DNA of 64,000 nt, taken from positions 62,001 to 126,000 of the forward strand of contig CAMRHE010001069.1 of the NCBI GenBank assembly GCA_947044405.1. The letters run 5' to 3'. The translations under genes were made by a program, and so were the position numbers. Source of the stretch: Leptodactylus fallax (lineage: Eukaryota; Chordata; Amphibia; Anura; Leptodactylidae). Shown here one piece after another: positions 23,085 to 35,750 of this stretch (its first letter is position 1; every line of letters starts with the position of its first letter). The notes below the pieces were generated by a model. That model was not told where the DNA came from and did not search any database. It saw only the letters and a list, made by a program, of their open reading frames with translations.

Positions 23085-23560
23085 AAAAGTCTTCAGTATA
23101 GTGAGACAACTCCATCAAAAAATAATTTTTTAATAGTCTATACACGAGACAGATTAAATTTACTAAATTGTAGAGTCAGGAAAAAAAAATACAACTTCTT
23201 AAAAAATAATTATTTTAATAGTCTATACATGAGACAGAAAAATAAAACAGGAAAAAAAAAACTTCTTCTTAAAAAGAAAATTTTTTTTTTATATACAGTA
23301 TATATGTACAGTATATTTTTTAATAGTCTATAAATGAGACAGATTAAAATGACAAAATTTTAGAAATAGGAAAATAATTAAAAATAAATCAAAAACCAAA
23401 AATATTAAAAAGAAAAAAAAACTGAAAAATATTTTTTTAATTAAAAAATATAAATAAAAAACCCCCCAAAAGAAATAAATAGAGGTATATAAAAAAATAA
23501 ACCCAGTTTTGCTTACTGCAGTTGTAAGAAAATAAATTACCTTTCCCTTCAGAATCACCG
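23085..23560. repeat. A/T-rich tract with three copies of a 25-base phrase
   Basis: TTTTAATAGTCTATACACGA, TTTTAATAGTCTATACATGA and TTTTTAATAGTCTATAAATG each followed by GACAGA occur at about 23130, 23213 and 23320. They look like a diverged local duplication of about 85-110 bases, embedded in poly-A rich DNA. Confidence 0.55.
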
Positions 23561-23639
23561 ACCGCTACAGATTACCCGATGTCATTACCTTCTACTGTGC
23601 AAATTTGCAGAATTTTTTTTAAAATTTTTTTAAATCATT

Positions 23640-23970
23640 GGGCACTTTATCCAGAAGGAACTAAATCCGGTTCTGCTTACATGACATCACATCATTTACA
23701 GCTATTAGAATAAGCCCTGCGTCTGACAGTCATCGCCAATGCTGACATTTCAATATATGTTGAGGAGAAAAACAGGTGATGATAAGACACATATTCAAAC
23801 ACGGCTTTAATTATTGGAATAGACTTCAATTGTCACATAGATAATGTCATGGACTGATCCTCACAGTGTGAAATGCGAGCGTCCAGAACACCCACAGTAT
23901 TATAAATAGCCCTCTAAAGCTGGGATTGATTGATGTCTGGCATAAAACCTATTCCTCTGAGTACATATAT
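23640..23970. other. Candidate conserved non-coding block
   Basis: A repeat-free block with balanced composition, including GCGTCTGACAGTCATCGCC, CACGGCTTTAATTATTGG and AGCTGGGATTGATTGATG. There is no open frame of note. This is proposed only because it contrasts with the surrounding repeats. Confidence 0.25.
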
Positions 23971-24674
23971 TCCTTCTGTTCACTGCTTTCCTGCCTTTAT
24001 AATTGGCCTTTTTTATTTTATTTTTTTAGCATTTTTTTTTGTCTATGCAAATTTTTAGTTTACATGTAGTTGGAAACATCAAAGTGCTGTTGATAATTCG
24101 CTGTGAGATATACTATTTTTGTCTCCACAAGACAAGAGCTTGTTATTTATTATTTATTGACGCTGAATATTTTTGTAGACGCATGTTCACCATTTGTTGC
24201 AACTTTTTGTACTCTGAGCTGATTCAAACTGTGCTGTCATTTTTTTGAAATGCTTGTTTATGAGTAACCATAGTTATACAATATGACCCAATACAATAGT
24301 AATAGACTATAGATGGTTACTATTTAATACATAATTTAATACAATTTTTTTTTTTTATTTCTTTCATTTATTCTTTCTTTTTATTCTATTTATATATATT
24401 TATGTTTATGTATGTCATTGTAGTATTTCTTAGTATAACCTTTCTTTTTCATTGATTTTTATTACATTTTTTTTAGATCCAGTATGCCATTCTGTGAGCA
24501 GTATATCTATCTGTATTAGTATCTCTATCAGTATATCTATTTTGCATAGACAGCTCCTACAATATAGCTCTATATTTTGGTTCATAGAGAGGTTCTTGAG
24601 CAAGAGATTCCTTTAATGATGTCATGAGATAACACCTTTATTTTTTATTTTTGGATGTTTTTTGTTATGTATTA

Positions 24675-24729
24675 TTGTACTATTATTATTATTATTATTA
24701 TGTATGATTTGTCATTATGCATTATTGTA

Positions 24730-24761
<32 letters not shown>

Positions 24762-24768
24762 TATTGTA
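24675..24768. repeat. Two (ATT)n microsatellites
   Basis: Trinucleotide runs at about 24680-24701 and 24731-24763, embedded in a locally repeated TATGCATTATTGTA context. Confidence 0.9.
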
Positions 24769-24954
24769 GTTATGTATTAAATAACTGTTCCCATGACAAA
24801 AGCGTAAAATAGTTTTCACACCATTTCAGTTCTGCACAAAACCAGTTTGCTCTGTTTTTCGGTTGCCCAGTTGGTTTCATATGTATATTTCTAAATTTAA
24901 GGGTGCATGTTATGGTCATGTAATGGAAATGTAGATACAATAATTCACACTCGT

Positions 24955-25470
24955 TTTGGCCCTTAGGGTGCAGAGTCTAAGGGTTCCTGCAAGGAGTTAT
25001 GGACTTCTCGGCAGGATTGCCAGGTTGCCATTCCCAGAATAGTCAAGGATTAGTGGCAGTAGAGCTGATGCAGTAATAGCATAGTAAGGAACAGAGCCAA
25101 GGGACGATACCAAGAAAAAAGCAAGAGTTCAGGCCAGAGGATGAGATGGAAGGGTAGTCAACAACAAAGCCCAGAGTCATAACCAGCAGTGTAGAAACAG
25201 GTACGGCATGAACAGTAGCAAGGGAGAAGCAAAGGTAATATCTAAAGACAAGGCTGAGGTCAGGATCGGGGTCAACTAGGAGTCAGAATCAGGAACAAAA
25301 GGGAAGAGAACAGGGAATGAATCGCGAACAACAAGGTAAGAAGATTTTCCTTTAATTTAGCCATCAGATTGGATTTCATCTTGCCTTACTAAACTAGAAC
25401 CACTGTGCGTCCAGTACGGCCTTAACAGAAGACAGGGACCGGAGACACAGAAAAGGAAGTGTTTGGTTTC
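24955..25470 (-). mobile_element. LTR-like retrotransposon remnant
   Basis: On the minus strand the text is a run of CTGATTCTGACTCC, CCTGACCTCAGCCTTG and GGTTATGACTCTGGGC phrases, the style of frog Ty3/gypsy LTR and leader regions. Ends and target duplication were not found and there is no coding sequence. Similar text lies at 55735-56165 and 60050-60660. Confidence 0.3.
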
Positions 25471-26014
25471 CTAGCAATCGGACTTGGCCATTGTCAGAAG
25501 ATATCAACACATGAACTTGCTGATGTAGATTTTTTGCATCAATTATGCAGAAAACTGGCATAAATGATGATAAACCTGATGAGGCTGATGGCTCATTCCC
25601 ATCATGCCACCTTTACCCCCAATGAGAAAAGTTTCTTGAGAGGCACAAAGGCTATATGTGTCCTTCCTTACCTTTGCTTTTAGCTCAATATAGTCTGCCA
25701 TGAGTGTCACAAGAAAACCAGCTTTGAAAAAAAGCTATGCAATTTCGATACTTTGTCACGGGATGCCTATCCTGTATGTGTCTATGTGGTCACCCAGTGG
25801 TTGTGTTCTGTTTTGCATCCAAGTGTTTTTCCAGTAGGTCTGGTAATTGTATTGAATTTGTTTCATGAGAAACTGGAGACCATAACCAAATTCAAGGCAA
25901 GGTAAGCATGGACGCATCTGTATGTTTCTGAAGAACTGTGTGACAACCACAATGTCTACATTGTCTTCCATATGTGTTATCACATAGGCTGTAAGTTACC
26001 AATAAAGATTGGTG

Positions 26015-26440
26015 AACCTCTGAAGATTCGTTTTGTCCTGTGTTTGGTTCGGTTCAAACTTGTTTCAGTGGAACCGGAAGTGAAATTATTATACTCTGTG
26101 GTCTCTTCAGACCCCATAGTTTAATAGTTGTCACCACTAAGGCCTGTGATTGGGTGACTATGGACACATGACGTCCCAGAGAAGCGCTGGCTGCCTCGTG
26201 GAGGCGAGACAGAGAACCAGACGCCACAAGTAAGCCAAAGATGTAACAGAAGGTGAGTATCACCTCCCCTGGGTCTCCACCTATTATACTCTGGGGTCTG
26301 AAGAGACCCCTGAGTATAATAATTTACCACAATGCATGTCACAGTGGCCATTTTAGTCTGAGACAAATCCCAATTTGGAATATTCTGGTTGAATCCAGTT
26401 CGTTGTGAACCGATTTGACAAAATCTCTAGTCACCAAATT
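26015..26440. mobile_element. TATTATACTC-family element
   Basis: GAAATTATTATACTCTGTGG with GTCTCTTCAGACCCC near 26085, and CTATTATACTCTGGGG plus AGAGACCCCTGAGTATAATAA near 26281-26322, are the family hairpins. The outer parts hold TTCGGTTCAAAC and GTTCGTTGTGAACCG. Ends are diverged. Confidence 0.6.
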
Positions 26441-26689
26441 TTCTATTTGCCGTCATAGTTTCAATCTACTTGCCATTCAGGACTCTAGGAAAGTTATGTT
26501 ACAACCTCTGGTGGGAGCTACAATGGTTTCCAGAAACTAATATATAATGACAAAAAATATTTTAGCAGCTTCACATGGGAGGAGGCCACCAGTTGGTGAT
26601 ATTTTCTATTTTAGCGAGGAGGGCTCTGTAAGTCCAGTTTGGATGTCTCTGGATAACATAAAATGATTGCAGAAGCAGAAAAAAAAATA

Positions 26690-26965
26690 TTTATCAAAGA
26701 AAACTAATTTAAAGTTCAAACTAAAAATAAACGTCTTGTTGCCATAGAGACTCATTGTGTACAAACATCTAAGAATCCTGTATTTCAGAGGAAGAAAAAT
26801 GAGAGTGTTTGCACTTCATAAGGAAACCCCGGCATCAAACGGTGTCCTTTACACTCCGCCAAGCTGCATCTACTATTTTATAAAATGGGAAATAGCTGAT
26901 CGAATTTAAACAGCTTATTTTCCTTTAAATAGTGTTGGGCTTTTCATGAGAGCGTCCCTTTAATG
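26690..26965. other. Candidate conserved non-coding block
   Basis: Repeat-free stretch with GTCTTGTTGCCATAGAGAC, CGGCATCAAACGGTGTCC and CAGCTTATTTTCCTTTAAAT. Function unknown and conservation not tested. Confidence 0.25.
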
Positions 26966-27550
26966 TCAATACTAGCAATATTCTACCATTTCTATAGCAC
27001 GTAACACCCCAGGGTTCCACTTTGCTTCCTCTGATCTGGTTCTAATTTGATTGCCAAGTAACCACACACTGTACATTATTATTGTGTAGATGACACCGGT
27101 AACAATCTGGCTTCTGGGCATCTTGATATACAAGTAGTATCTAGAGTAGAACAGTCAACATTAGTAGAGTTATTAGACTTAAAGGGAAAGTCCATATTGA
27201 AGTACTCCGGAGCATAAAAAATGTGCAAATAGTCTTGAGAAAAATTTTCTAATGATTTGTGTATAGAGTTCCTACACAGATCTCTGTGTCGCCATGGTTA
27301 CAGACTACATAAAATCCATGAGCATAGTCTGATCAATTCCTATATGGTCACACCCCAACTCATTTACATATGGACTAAACGTTGATTGCTCAGCAGCAAG
27401 ATTGCCCTTATACAATAGAGGCAGGTACACTATATTACTAACTACCCCCACAACAGCATATCAGTGGTTTCGAAGAGATTATGGTGGTGGTAGACTCCCT
27501 TTCAGACTGTTTTTGTGCTATTTTGCCACTCTTTTTGGACAGCTCCAGTT
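26966..27550. other. Non-coding DNA, no element recognised
   Basis: No gene. 27180-27215 (TTAAAGGGAAAGTCCA) resembles the end of a TTAA element without partner. Confidence 0.35.
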
Positions 27551-27555
27551 AGCAC

Positions 27556-28036
27556 TAGAGATGAGCAAATTTACCAAAATTTCATGACAGATTCACACAA
27601 ATCAGGCATCAGATTTATATCAGACTGATTAAATTTGGTATGAATCAAAAGTGCTAGAATTGCCCTGAAGACATTTATTGGACTCTCAATCATTGACCAA
27701 TTTTCAGTCACCAAAAGTAACCAATCTAAACCAGTCAACGACAGCTATAATCTACTTAGAGTTGTCAATGGTTTAGAGCATGTGGTCTGGGAGGTTAAAG
27801 GCGTCAGCCAGAGGCTGGTAGAGTCCTGAACAGGATTTCTGGGTACGGCCGTACTCTAAGGAGAGGTGGGGCCCCTGGATCTCCACTTATTATATTATGG
27901 GGTTTGAGGAGACCCCAGAGTATAATAGTATTTCATGGGTGGCAAACCCCAAAGGTTTCGGTTCAGGTCAAGCGCAAAACATTTGGAAAATTTGGGTCAA
28001 ATCCAGTTCTATCCGTATCAGTTCGCCCCTTCCTAA
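27556..28036. mobile_element. TAGAGATGAG/TATTATACTC-family element
   Basis: Begins TAGAGATGAGCAAATTT and ends TCAGTTCGCCCCTTCCTA. Contains CTTATTATATTATGGGGT, GACCCCAGAGTATAATAG and the GGCGTCAGCC block. Duplication of flanking bases is not clear (GTTAGCAC left, ACCAACAC right). Confidence 0.65.
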
Positions 28037-28885
28037 CCAACACTATAGTGAAATGACTTCCAGAGCATTTTAATATGTAGTAGAGTCATGAAATTGTCTA
28101 GTTTTGAGAATTTCAGAATTTGTATTATTGTTACCTTTTCCATTGACATCCTTCTTTGTATAACTAGCCAATTACCTATCCTAATATCCATGACTAGTGT
28201 TGGTTTCTTCCCGCCAGTCCCCTTGCTGCCCCATGCATGTTTTATTCAATGAGCTGAGATTTCACCTGACTTGGCACGCACCTGCCTTGTCTTCCAGCAT
28301 CATGACTATTCATAGCTATATGTATTTGTATATCCCTGTGTGTTCTTTACAATGTTTTTGTATCACGTCGACTGTCTTTAGTGAATTGCCCCCTGCCCTT
28401 CTTGCTGACAGACCGTGGCCCCCGCAAGCTCCGTTGTCAGATAATTTTTACCTCTTATGTCTCCCAGCATCCGGATTATGACCTTTTGTTCTGACAAACC
28501 TATTTTACTGAATATACTTTCGTCTTGAGCATTGTTGAATCCCTTAATGTGTAAATCAATAGATCATTACCTTGTCTGAGGAGCTGAGCATACCTCTGTC
28601 TCAGATGTTTACAGTGATAAATCACTCGTGCTCCAGAGCTGTACATCACAACAAGTAGTCACATTCCAGTTACAAGTTACTTGGGGAAACTTATAAATAT
28701 GTTATGAGTTCAGCTCTTAGAAAATAAATCCAGCGCTAAATATTCTCTTTCCACCTTTTTTACTGTATTTTTGGACTTTTAGAAAAAAAAAATTTCCTTA
28801 ACTCCCAATGACCAGGCCTGTATAGACCTTACTCACCAGATACTTTTGGCTGTTTTTGTGGATGTGATGGTTTAAGAGCCCTAAC
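28037..28885. other. Non-coding DNA, no element recognised
   Basis: No gene. The 94-residue frame at 28197-28481 is low in charged residues and has no recognised domain. 28380-28500 has LTR-like C/T-rich text without ends. Confidence 0.35.
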
Positions 28886-28888
28886 TTT

Positions 28889-29078
28889 TTTATTTGGGAA
28901 TAAAATTTATGTGATTTTATTTGTGACTCATTAAATTTTATAATTTATTTTATTATTTTGCTTAATTTTGGTCAAACTTTTTTTTATTTGGAAATAAAAT
29001 TTATGTGATTTTATTTGTGACTCATTCAATTTAATAATTTATTTTATTATTTTGTTCAATTTTGGGCAAACTTTTCAA
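28889..29078. repeat. 94-bp tandem duplication
   Basis: TATTTGGGAATAAAATTTAT at 28891 and TATTTGGAAATAAAATTTAT at 28985 start two adjacent units. They share TGATTTTATTTGTGACTCAT and AATTTATTTTATTATTTTG and differ at a few positions. Confidence 0.85.
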
Positions 29079-29484
29079 AAAGTAAACCAAAAACATTTTT
29101 TTCCAATTGATTTATTACTAAACCAGCATCCAGTATCCAGTAAGGCTGTGGCAGAAGTCGGAGACTAGAGCAGAAGAGACAGTCTACCTCCTCTGGAAAT
29201 GAGTTCACCGGCTGTAGGAGCCGCAGGAGACAGAAGGCAAAGGCAGCCACTTCTTTTTCTGATTCTGCTGTTAATGGCAGCCAGGTAATGTGGAGGTGCT
29301 GGTGCCCCTTCAGGGATCTGCCATCTGCAGTCCGAGGCAAGAAGCTCATATCGCCTCATGGCAGGTGCTGCCTTGTTAACCCTAATAAAATGCACATAAA
29401 TAATAAGAATTATTAAATAAAGTAAAAGATCAGAATTTAGATGCCCAAAGGCTTCCAATAGCTCTTGGGTGAATGCGTGCATTT

Positions 29485-29640
29485 AGTGTCGGACTGGCCA
29501 ACCAGAGTACCAGAAGATCTCTAAAACAATAATGGTCCAGCAGGAGACACACAAATTTGAAGGGTACTATGGTCTACTTCCTAGACAATGCTGGATGGTG
29601 GACCCCCAACATAGTTTTAGTCTAGCCAAGTGTGCATGCA
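29485..29640. repeat. GTGTCGGACTGGCC interspersed repeat fragment
   Basis: Starts GTGTCGGACTGGCCAACC with GAGTACCAGAAG, a phrase related to GTGTTGGACTGAAGGGCC at 43040. Interpreted as one end of a short amphibian element. Confidence 0.4.
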
Positions 29641-29725
29641 TTCTCAATAAAAAGAAGGGAGTAAGCCACTGCCAGATGCTTATTTCCCATGGCAACAAGA
29701 GAACTAGTTATTACAATGTGACATA

Positions 29726-30659
<934 letters not shown>

Positions 30660-30661
30660 TA

Positions 30662-31840
30662 TCTGATGCCTTTTTTCCCTGACATATTTGGCACACCTCC
30701 AAACACATACTGTAACAGTCGGTTGTTCCATAATTGTCATATTTGGCCGACCGTACTCTTATATGTTTATGGGTGCTCTTAAATGAGAATTAGGTCAATC
30801 TACATTTCAATTTTCAGCACATTGTTCATCAATTTTCTTCGTATCAACCTCAATATGTTCTCCAGCCAACACACAATGAGGCCAATTCAATATATTTTTA
30901 ACATTTCCCTCTTAGCTACTTATAGAAGTATTTGCAATCTTTCTGGCTAGGCTTCTGTAAATACTTCACATAAAAATGATGAGGTCTGGTCCTCTCTCTC
31001 TTACTTTGGCTGCAAAATGTAACAGCTGTCCTCCCACTTCTGTTTACCATGAAGACATATTTTCTACAGCCTAGCGTATCTCATGTAGCATGCAACAAGG
31101 TTCACTTCAAAATCTGTGAACTTCATCGTGTTGCCTAAAAATCACTGTTGTGTATTTGTATTACACCTTACTACGCAACTGTCAGTGGAAAGTAGCAGCA
31201 CCAGGTAATTGACAAGAATTAATCGGATCCGAGAAACGAAAGCAAATAATATCCAAAAATACCAAGTTCAAGCTCTCAGCTTTGGCTAAAAAGTCTTCAG
31301 ACACAAAACATCAGACAGTGCCCAAAATGTTCTGAAAAAAAAAAAAAGTACATCTGGCTCCGCGAAAAAGACGCCTTATCTAACCCGTATATGAAAATAT
31401 AACAGAGTTACGAGTGAGAATATGGAGACTCGGATAATTTTTATTTTTAAAGTTTGGGATTTTTTTAAGGTGTTAAAAAAATATCAAAATCTATGTAAAT
31501 TTGGTATGGACGTCATCATAACGACAAAATACAGAACTGAATGAGTAAAAATATATCTACACACAACATCAAAGGTTATGATTTTTTTTTTCTAAAGTAA
31601 GACCACCACAATGTATGGAAACTTACAAGGTGTAATTCCCCCTTTTGACCACTAGTCCATCTGGAGATTAATTACAAGATCTGAATTAGTACCTTCTGGC
31701 TAAAAAATTCTTATTGAAAGGGTTTCTCCACTTGTGGAGGTGCCCTGTGTGGATAGACTGGGCACATGGGGTAGGTAGTCATGCCTGGCTTCTACTGCAT
31801 GATGAGGTTTCTGCTGCATAAGATGGGGTTGAGGGAGAAT
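30662..31840. other. Non-coding DNA, partly repeat-free
   Basis: No gene found. 31080-31330 has even composition (CAGTGGAAAGTAGCAGCACC, AATTAATCGGATCCGAG) and no recognised repeat. The rest is A/T-rich. Confidence 0.35.
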
Positions 31841-31847
31841 TAGTATA

Positions 31848-31882
31848 GGTGATGTTCCGTTTTCCGGAAACGGAACATCACC
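31848..31882. repeat. 35-bp perfect hairpin
   Basis: GGTGATGTTCCGTTT, a five-base loop TCCGG, then the exact complement. The loop-plus-stem core TTTCCGGAAA is also self-complementary. Confidence 0.8.
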
Positions 31883-32394
31883 GGAAAATCTGAAAATGTG
31901 ACTGGGGCGGTCCGTCCCGGCAATCTAGGTGAATATACATTTTTTGTAAACTAAGTAAGTTAGAAAGTAGGCAGGGGGAAGGTGTTTAACTTAGAGTAGA
32001 AATATCAACCCCGACAATCCCTTTAATATTTCCATGCTCTTAACACAGAAATTGGAAGAACTAGGGGGAGATAAAATGAATATGTTCAGGATAACCTATA
32101 CCTTTTTTCTTAATTTTTGTTTCAATATTTAATTTTTTCTTTTAATTTAAATTTATTAAAACCAGATATTGAAATATATCACTTTTTTTTTTCTAATCTG
32201 TGTTTATTTTATTTTTATATTTTTTTTAATTCTATTTTCTGTACATGATTATGAGGGCAGCCATCTTGCCTGAGCTTCTCCTCTGCTTTGTTAACAGCAT
32301 ATAGTGATATGCTTTATAGCAGTCTCATGAACATAGTCAGCTAAACACTGGAGCCGACTTATTGAGGTCTGTGGGAGAGTTTTATAGACGTGAT

Positions 32395-32666
32395 CAGTGG
32401 TCTAACTAAAGTCTTGTGGGCCCCGATGCAATCTTTTGTCCGGGGCCCCCTATCTCATCCCTACAGTGAATTCTTGATAGTGATGGTTACGGGTGCTAAG
32501 GAGTTTAATCAACCTTAGTGTGGTTAGGGTAATCTGTGGGTCTCCTTGGCTTATGGGCCAGATGGAAGATGCAATCTCAATACTGATGCCAGTGCTTATG
32601 GGCCCGCTAAGGCTCCTGGGCCCCTGTGCGACTGCACCCTCTGCACCCCGTCAAGTTACGCCCCTG
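32395..32666. mobile_element. CAGGGGCGTAACT-type short element
   Basis: Left end CAGTGGTCTAACTAAAGTC, right end the complement of CAGGGGCGTAACTTGACG. A 272-bp body with TTGTGGGCCCCGATGCAA and CTGGGCCCCTGTGCGAC. Flanking octamers GACGTGAT and GTAATGAT agree at five of eight positions, a weak hAT-like duplication. The left part recurs at 57346. Confidence 0.6.
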
Positions 32667-32843
32667 GTAATGATGGGTCAGGGTTGTCATGTATAGAGGT
32701 GTTATCTTCTATTGTAATACTGTCTGTGATGTAAATGAGGTGACTGCTGCAAGGAAAATCCCTAGAATTGGCACACTTCAGTCTAATATTAGGCTTAGTG
32801 ACCACAGTGGAAATTGCAGACTAAAGTATTTAAAAAATAAAAT

Positions 32844-32845
<2 letters not shown>

Positions 32846-32890
<45 letters not shown>
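32846..32890. repeat. (AT)n microsatellite
   Basis: About 22 uninterrupted AT dinucleotides. Confidence 0.95.
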
Positions 32891-32892
<2 letters not shown>

Positions 32893-33410
32893 AAATGGAA
32901 AAATTAGAAAATATTTAGAAAATTCTTAAAAACATGTTTAACATACCAGTCAGTTTAAAAAATAAGTCATTTCCTTTAACTCAGAAACTAGGAGAACAAG
33001 GGGAGATAAAATGTATGTTTACAGGGAAATCAATAGCTTGTATCTTAATTTTTGTTGTGCATTTTTTTATTTCAAGAACTTTAATTTCTATTTCAGTTGA
33101 ACAATTTCCCTCCTTTGTATCTATTAAGCATTTTTTTACTTTACAAAAAAAAAAATTTAAATTTTCTAAAATTTTTGAAAATATATTATATATATAAAAA
33201 AGTTTAAAAAATAGTCAATTTTCTGGCTACACAATCCCATCAGTGCAGAAATGGGAAGAAGGAGGTGGAGATAAAATGAATGCATCCAGGGAAATCTACA
33301 GCATTTTGCTTAATTTTTGTTTTAGAATTTTAACTTCTATTTAAGTTGAGCCTTTTTCCACCTCTGTATCTACTAAGCATTTTTTTTTTTACTTTATAAA
33401 ATAATTCATT

Positions 33411-34320
33411 GTCCTCCAGGGAAAGAAAATATCCTGTGAAAAAAACATTCTGCTCTTCCATTAAAGACAAATAAGTAAATAAAACCTAACAGAAGAGGCT
33501 CGATACTTTCCTCTTTCTGATTCTTCCTGTCCACACCCTCTCCCTTTGCAACCCTAAAATATTCAATGTTCGTTCAGGGACATAGTGACTTCCTCTTGTA
33601 TAAAAACCACATGTGTAAACTTGGATCTCCTCGCTCACTATTAGTTATCTGCGTTCGCCAGAGTAAACAGTTACGGCCATGAATGGAATCATTTTGAGTT
33701 ACTTTGAAGAGGAAAGATTGAGTACAAAACTTTGGATTAAGAATTAAAATAAAATACGGTGGAAATTTTTGAAAATTATATGGCCGGAAATGCTAAAAAT
33801 CGGTAGTCCTTCCATATGCAAACAATAGAAGTCTATGGATCAGGGGTGTAGCTATAGGCGGTGAAGACCCATCCAGGCCCTGGTGTCCATCTTCTACATA
33901 AGAAGATACCAGGGATATAAGAGTTGTTATGGATTTTGCACTGGGGTCAAAGAGCTTCAAGTTATGCCTTTAGTTTATGGGGTGAAGCCCTGGGTGTTCA
34001 CCAGATCTTGCCTGGAAGTGGACATCAAAGTTGTAGCAGAAAAATAACCTCAAGTGGTAGCATTAAATTTAAAAGTTTTTAAGACCTGCCAAAGTAAGGG
34101 AGACACCCTAAAAATACGGAATGAAGACTACCTAAAAATACAGATCCAACACCAAACTGTCAAAATATATACAGTATGTATCCCAAACCACAAACCAAAT
34201 GACAAACCCTAGACTAGACCACTCCTGCTTATAGACCTCAGATCAGAAAGACCACAATGCCCCTGTTTACTGACCCCAAACCAGACCCCTCTGTTTACAG
34301 ATACCTCTCTTTGTACTTGT
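33411..34320. other. Non-coding DNA with a repeat fragment
   Basis: No gene found. 33842-33990 begins CAGGGGTGTAGCTATAGG, a relative of the CAGGGGCGTAACT terminus. 33540-33730 has no recognised repeat. Confidence 0.35.
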
Positions 34321-34323
34321 AAC

Positions 34324-34770
34324 TAGAGATGAGTGAATTTTTAAAAAATTCGATTCGACAGCTTCGCCGAATTTTCCGATACAATTCGATCCGAATTAAT
34401 TTGCGGTGAATCGCGATAAAAACCAGCTATTTCCTGGCTTTAGAGAGCCTGTATAGTGGTGTAGAACACTGTGCCTTGCAGTGGTTTTTAGTGATGTACC
34501 ACTAGGGTACCTGAACCAGCGATGCACTGATCGCTGGTTCAGCACTATAGACTGCAATACACGAGGCTGACTTGCTCACTTCTGGGCAGGATCAACTAGG
34601 TACTGGGGGCTAATAGCAGCCTGGGGTCACTGGCCACACCCCGCGCTGCAGAAGATGTATATCAGCACCCCCTGATCTCGATGCGGGGGGTTCCAAGGGG
34701 GACATGTAGCATGACGGAACCCCTTGGATGCCGCAGTTTCCATGGCCATGTAGCTACTTACTTGCTTTTC
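34324..34770. mobile_element. hAT-type short element, right end missing
   Basis: Begins TAGAGATGAGTGAATTTTT with CAGCTTCGCCGAATTTTCC and GAATTAATTTGCGGTGAATC, matching the complete copy at 45870. The interior AACCCCTTGGATGCCGCAG also matches. The right terminus is absent; the Tc1-derived block follows. Confidence 0.7.
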
Positions 34771-34781
34771 ATTACCAAGTA

Positions 34782-34929
34782 CAATGCCAAGCATTGGATG
34801 GAACAGTGTAAAGTGCAATGCTATGCTTTGGATGGAGGGGTGTAAAGCACAATGCCAAGCGTCAGATGGATGGATAGATGGGTGGGTGTAATGCACAATG
34901 CTACGTGTCAGATGGGACAGTATAAAGCA
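34782..34929 (+). repeat. Four-unit minisatellite, 34-45 bp, Tc1-derived
   Basis: Units start at 34782, 34816, 34850 and 34895, each beginning CAATGC and ending GTAAAG or GTAATG followed by CA. The third is longer because of an extra GATGGATAGATGG. The unit continues without a break into the transposase pseudogene at 34941, whose family normally has a single such segment there. The array therefore looks like an amplification of part of the transposon. Confidence 0.75.
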
Positions 34930-35470
34930 CAATACCACACTGGACTCTGGAGCAGTGGAAACGTGTTCTGTACAGTGACCAATCACCTCTCTATCTGGCA
35001 GTCTAATGGACCAGTCTGGGTTTGGTGAATGCCAGGAGAACGTTACCTGCCTGACTACATTGTGTTCACTGTAAAGTTCAGTGGAGGAGGGGTAATACTA
35101 TAGGGTTGTTTTTTGGGAGTTGGCTTAAGCCCCTCAGTTCCAGTGAAGACAATGTTAAAGCTTCAGTGGACCAAGACATTTTGGACAATTGTTACTTCCA
35201 ATTTTGTGGGAACAGTTTGGTGAAGGCTTCTGTTCTGTTCCAGCATGACTGTGCCCCAGTGTACAAAGCAAGGTCCATATAGACACGGTTGGGGGAGTCT
35301 GGTGTGGAAGAATCTGACTGGTCACACAAAGACTTGCTCTCAACACCCAAGTGATGAACTAGAATGGATATGGCGAGCCTCTCAATGCCCAACATCAATG
35401 TCTGACCTTGCAAATATTCTTCTGGATGAACGGACAAAAATTCCCACAGATACAACCAAAATCTTTTAGA
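34930..35470 (+). pseudogene. Tc1-like transposase pseudogene, decayed
   Basis: A plus-strand relic of a third Tc1 lineage. SEQWKRVLYSDQSPLYLA (from about 34950) holds the first catalytic aspartate. Further on come NARRTLPA, the glycine-rich VQWRRG block, QDILDNCYF, and LFQHDCAPVYKARSI with the second aspartate. MSDLANILLDERTKIPT is the usual carboxy region. The segment that should carry the catalytic glutamate (PDLNPIEHLW) is shortened and scrambled near 35325-35355. Several frameshifts and stops separate these blocks, and terminal repeats were not found. The gene is non-functional. Family assignment is from remembered Tc1-like transposases of fish and frogs. Confidence 0.8.
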
Positions 35471-35533
35471 AAGTGGATGAAAGGAAGATCAACTCCATAT
35501 TAATGTCTATGGATTTAGAATATTGCCCATATA

Positions 35534-35577
<44 letters not shown>

Positions 35578-35645
35578 TAGATAAATCGAGAAATTTTAGA
35601 TAGATAAAAGAGAGAGAGGACAGATAGGTTGGTGGATAGATAGAG

Positions 35646-35687
<42 letters not shown>

Positions 35688-35707
35688 TGATAGATAGATA
35701 GATATGG

Positions 35708-35750
<43 letters not shown>

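Larger units (their letters stand above)
32020..33410. repeat. Three diverged copies of a ~265-bp sequence
   Basis: Copies begin at about 32025, 32945 and 33212. Each has, in order, a CAGAAAT/CAGAAACTA phrase, a GGGGAGATAAAATG phrase (32072, 33000; GGTGGAGATAAAATG at 33266), CAGG.AA, CTTAATTTTTGTT, and a T-rich end with CTTCTATTT or TTTCTATTTCAGTTGA. The last two are adjacent. The first is separated from them by DNA containing a short hAT-like element and a TA run. Confidence 0.6.

Noticed and set aside
22866..23333. 155-residue open frame
   Set aside because: Begins in a short element and ends in Lys-rich translation of poly-A; no domain.
29056..29482. Two overlapping minus-strand frames of about 100 residues
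   Set aside because: No recognised family; overlapping frames without conserved residues in a region next to a tandem duplication.
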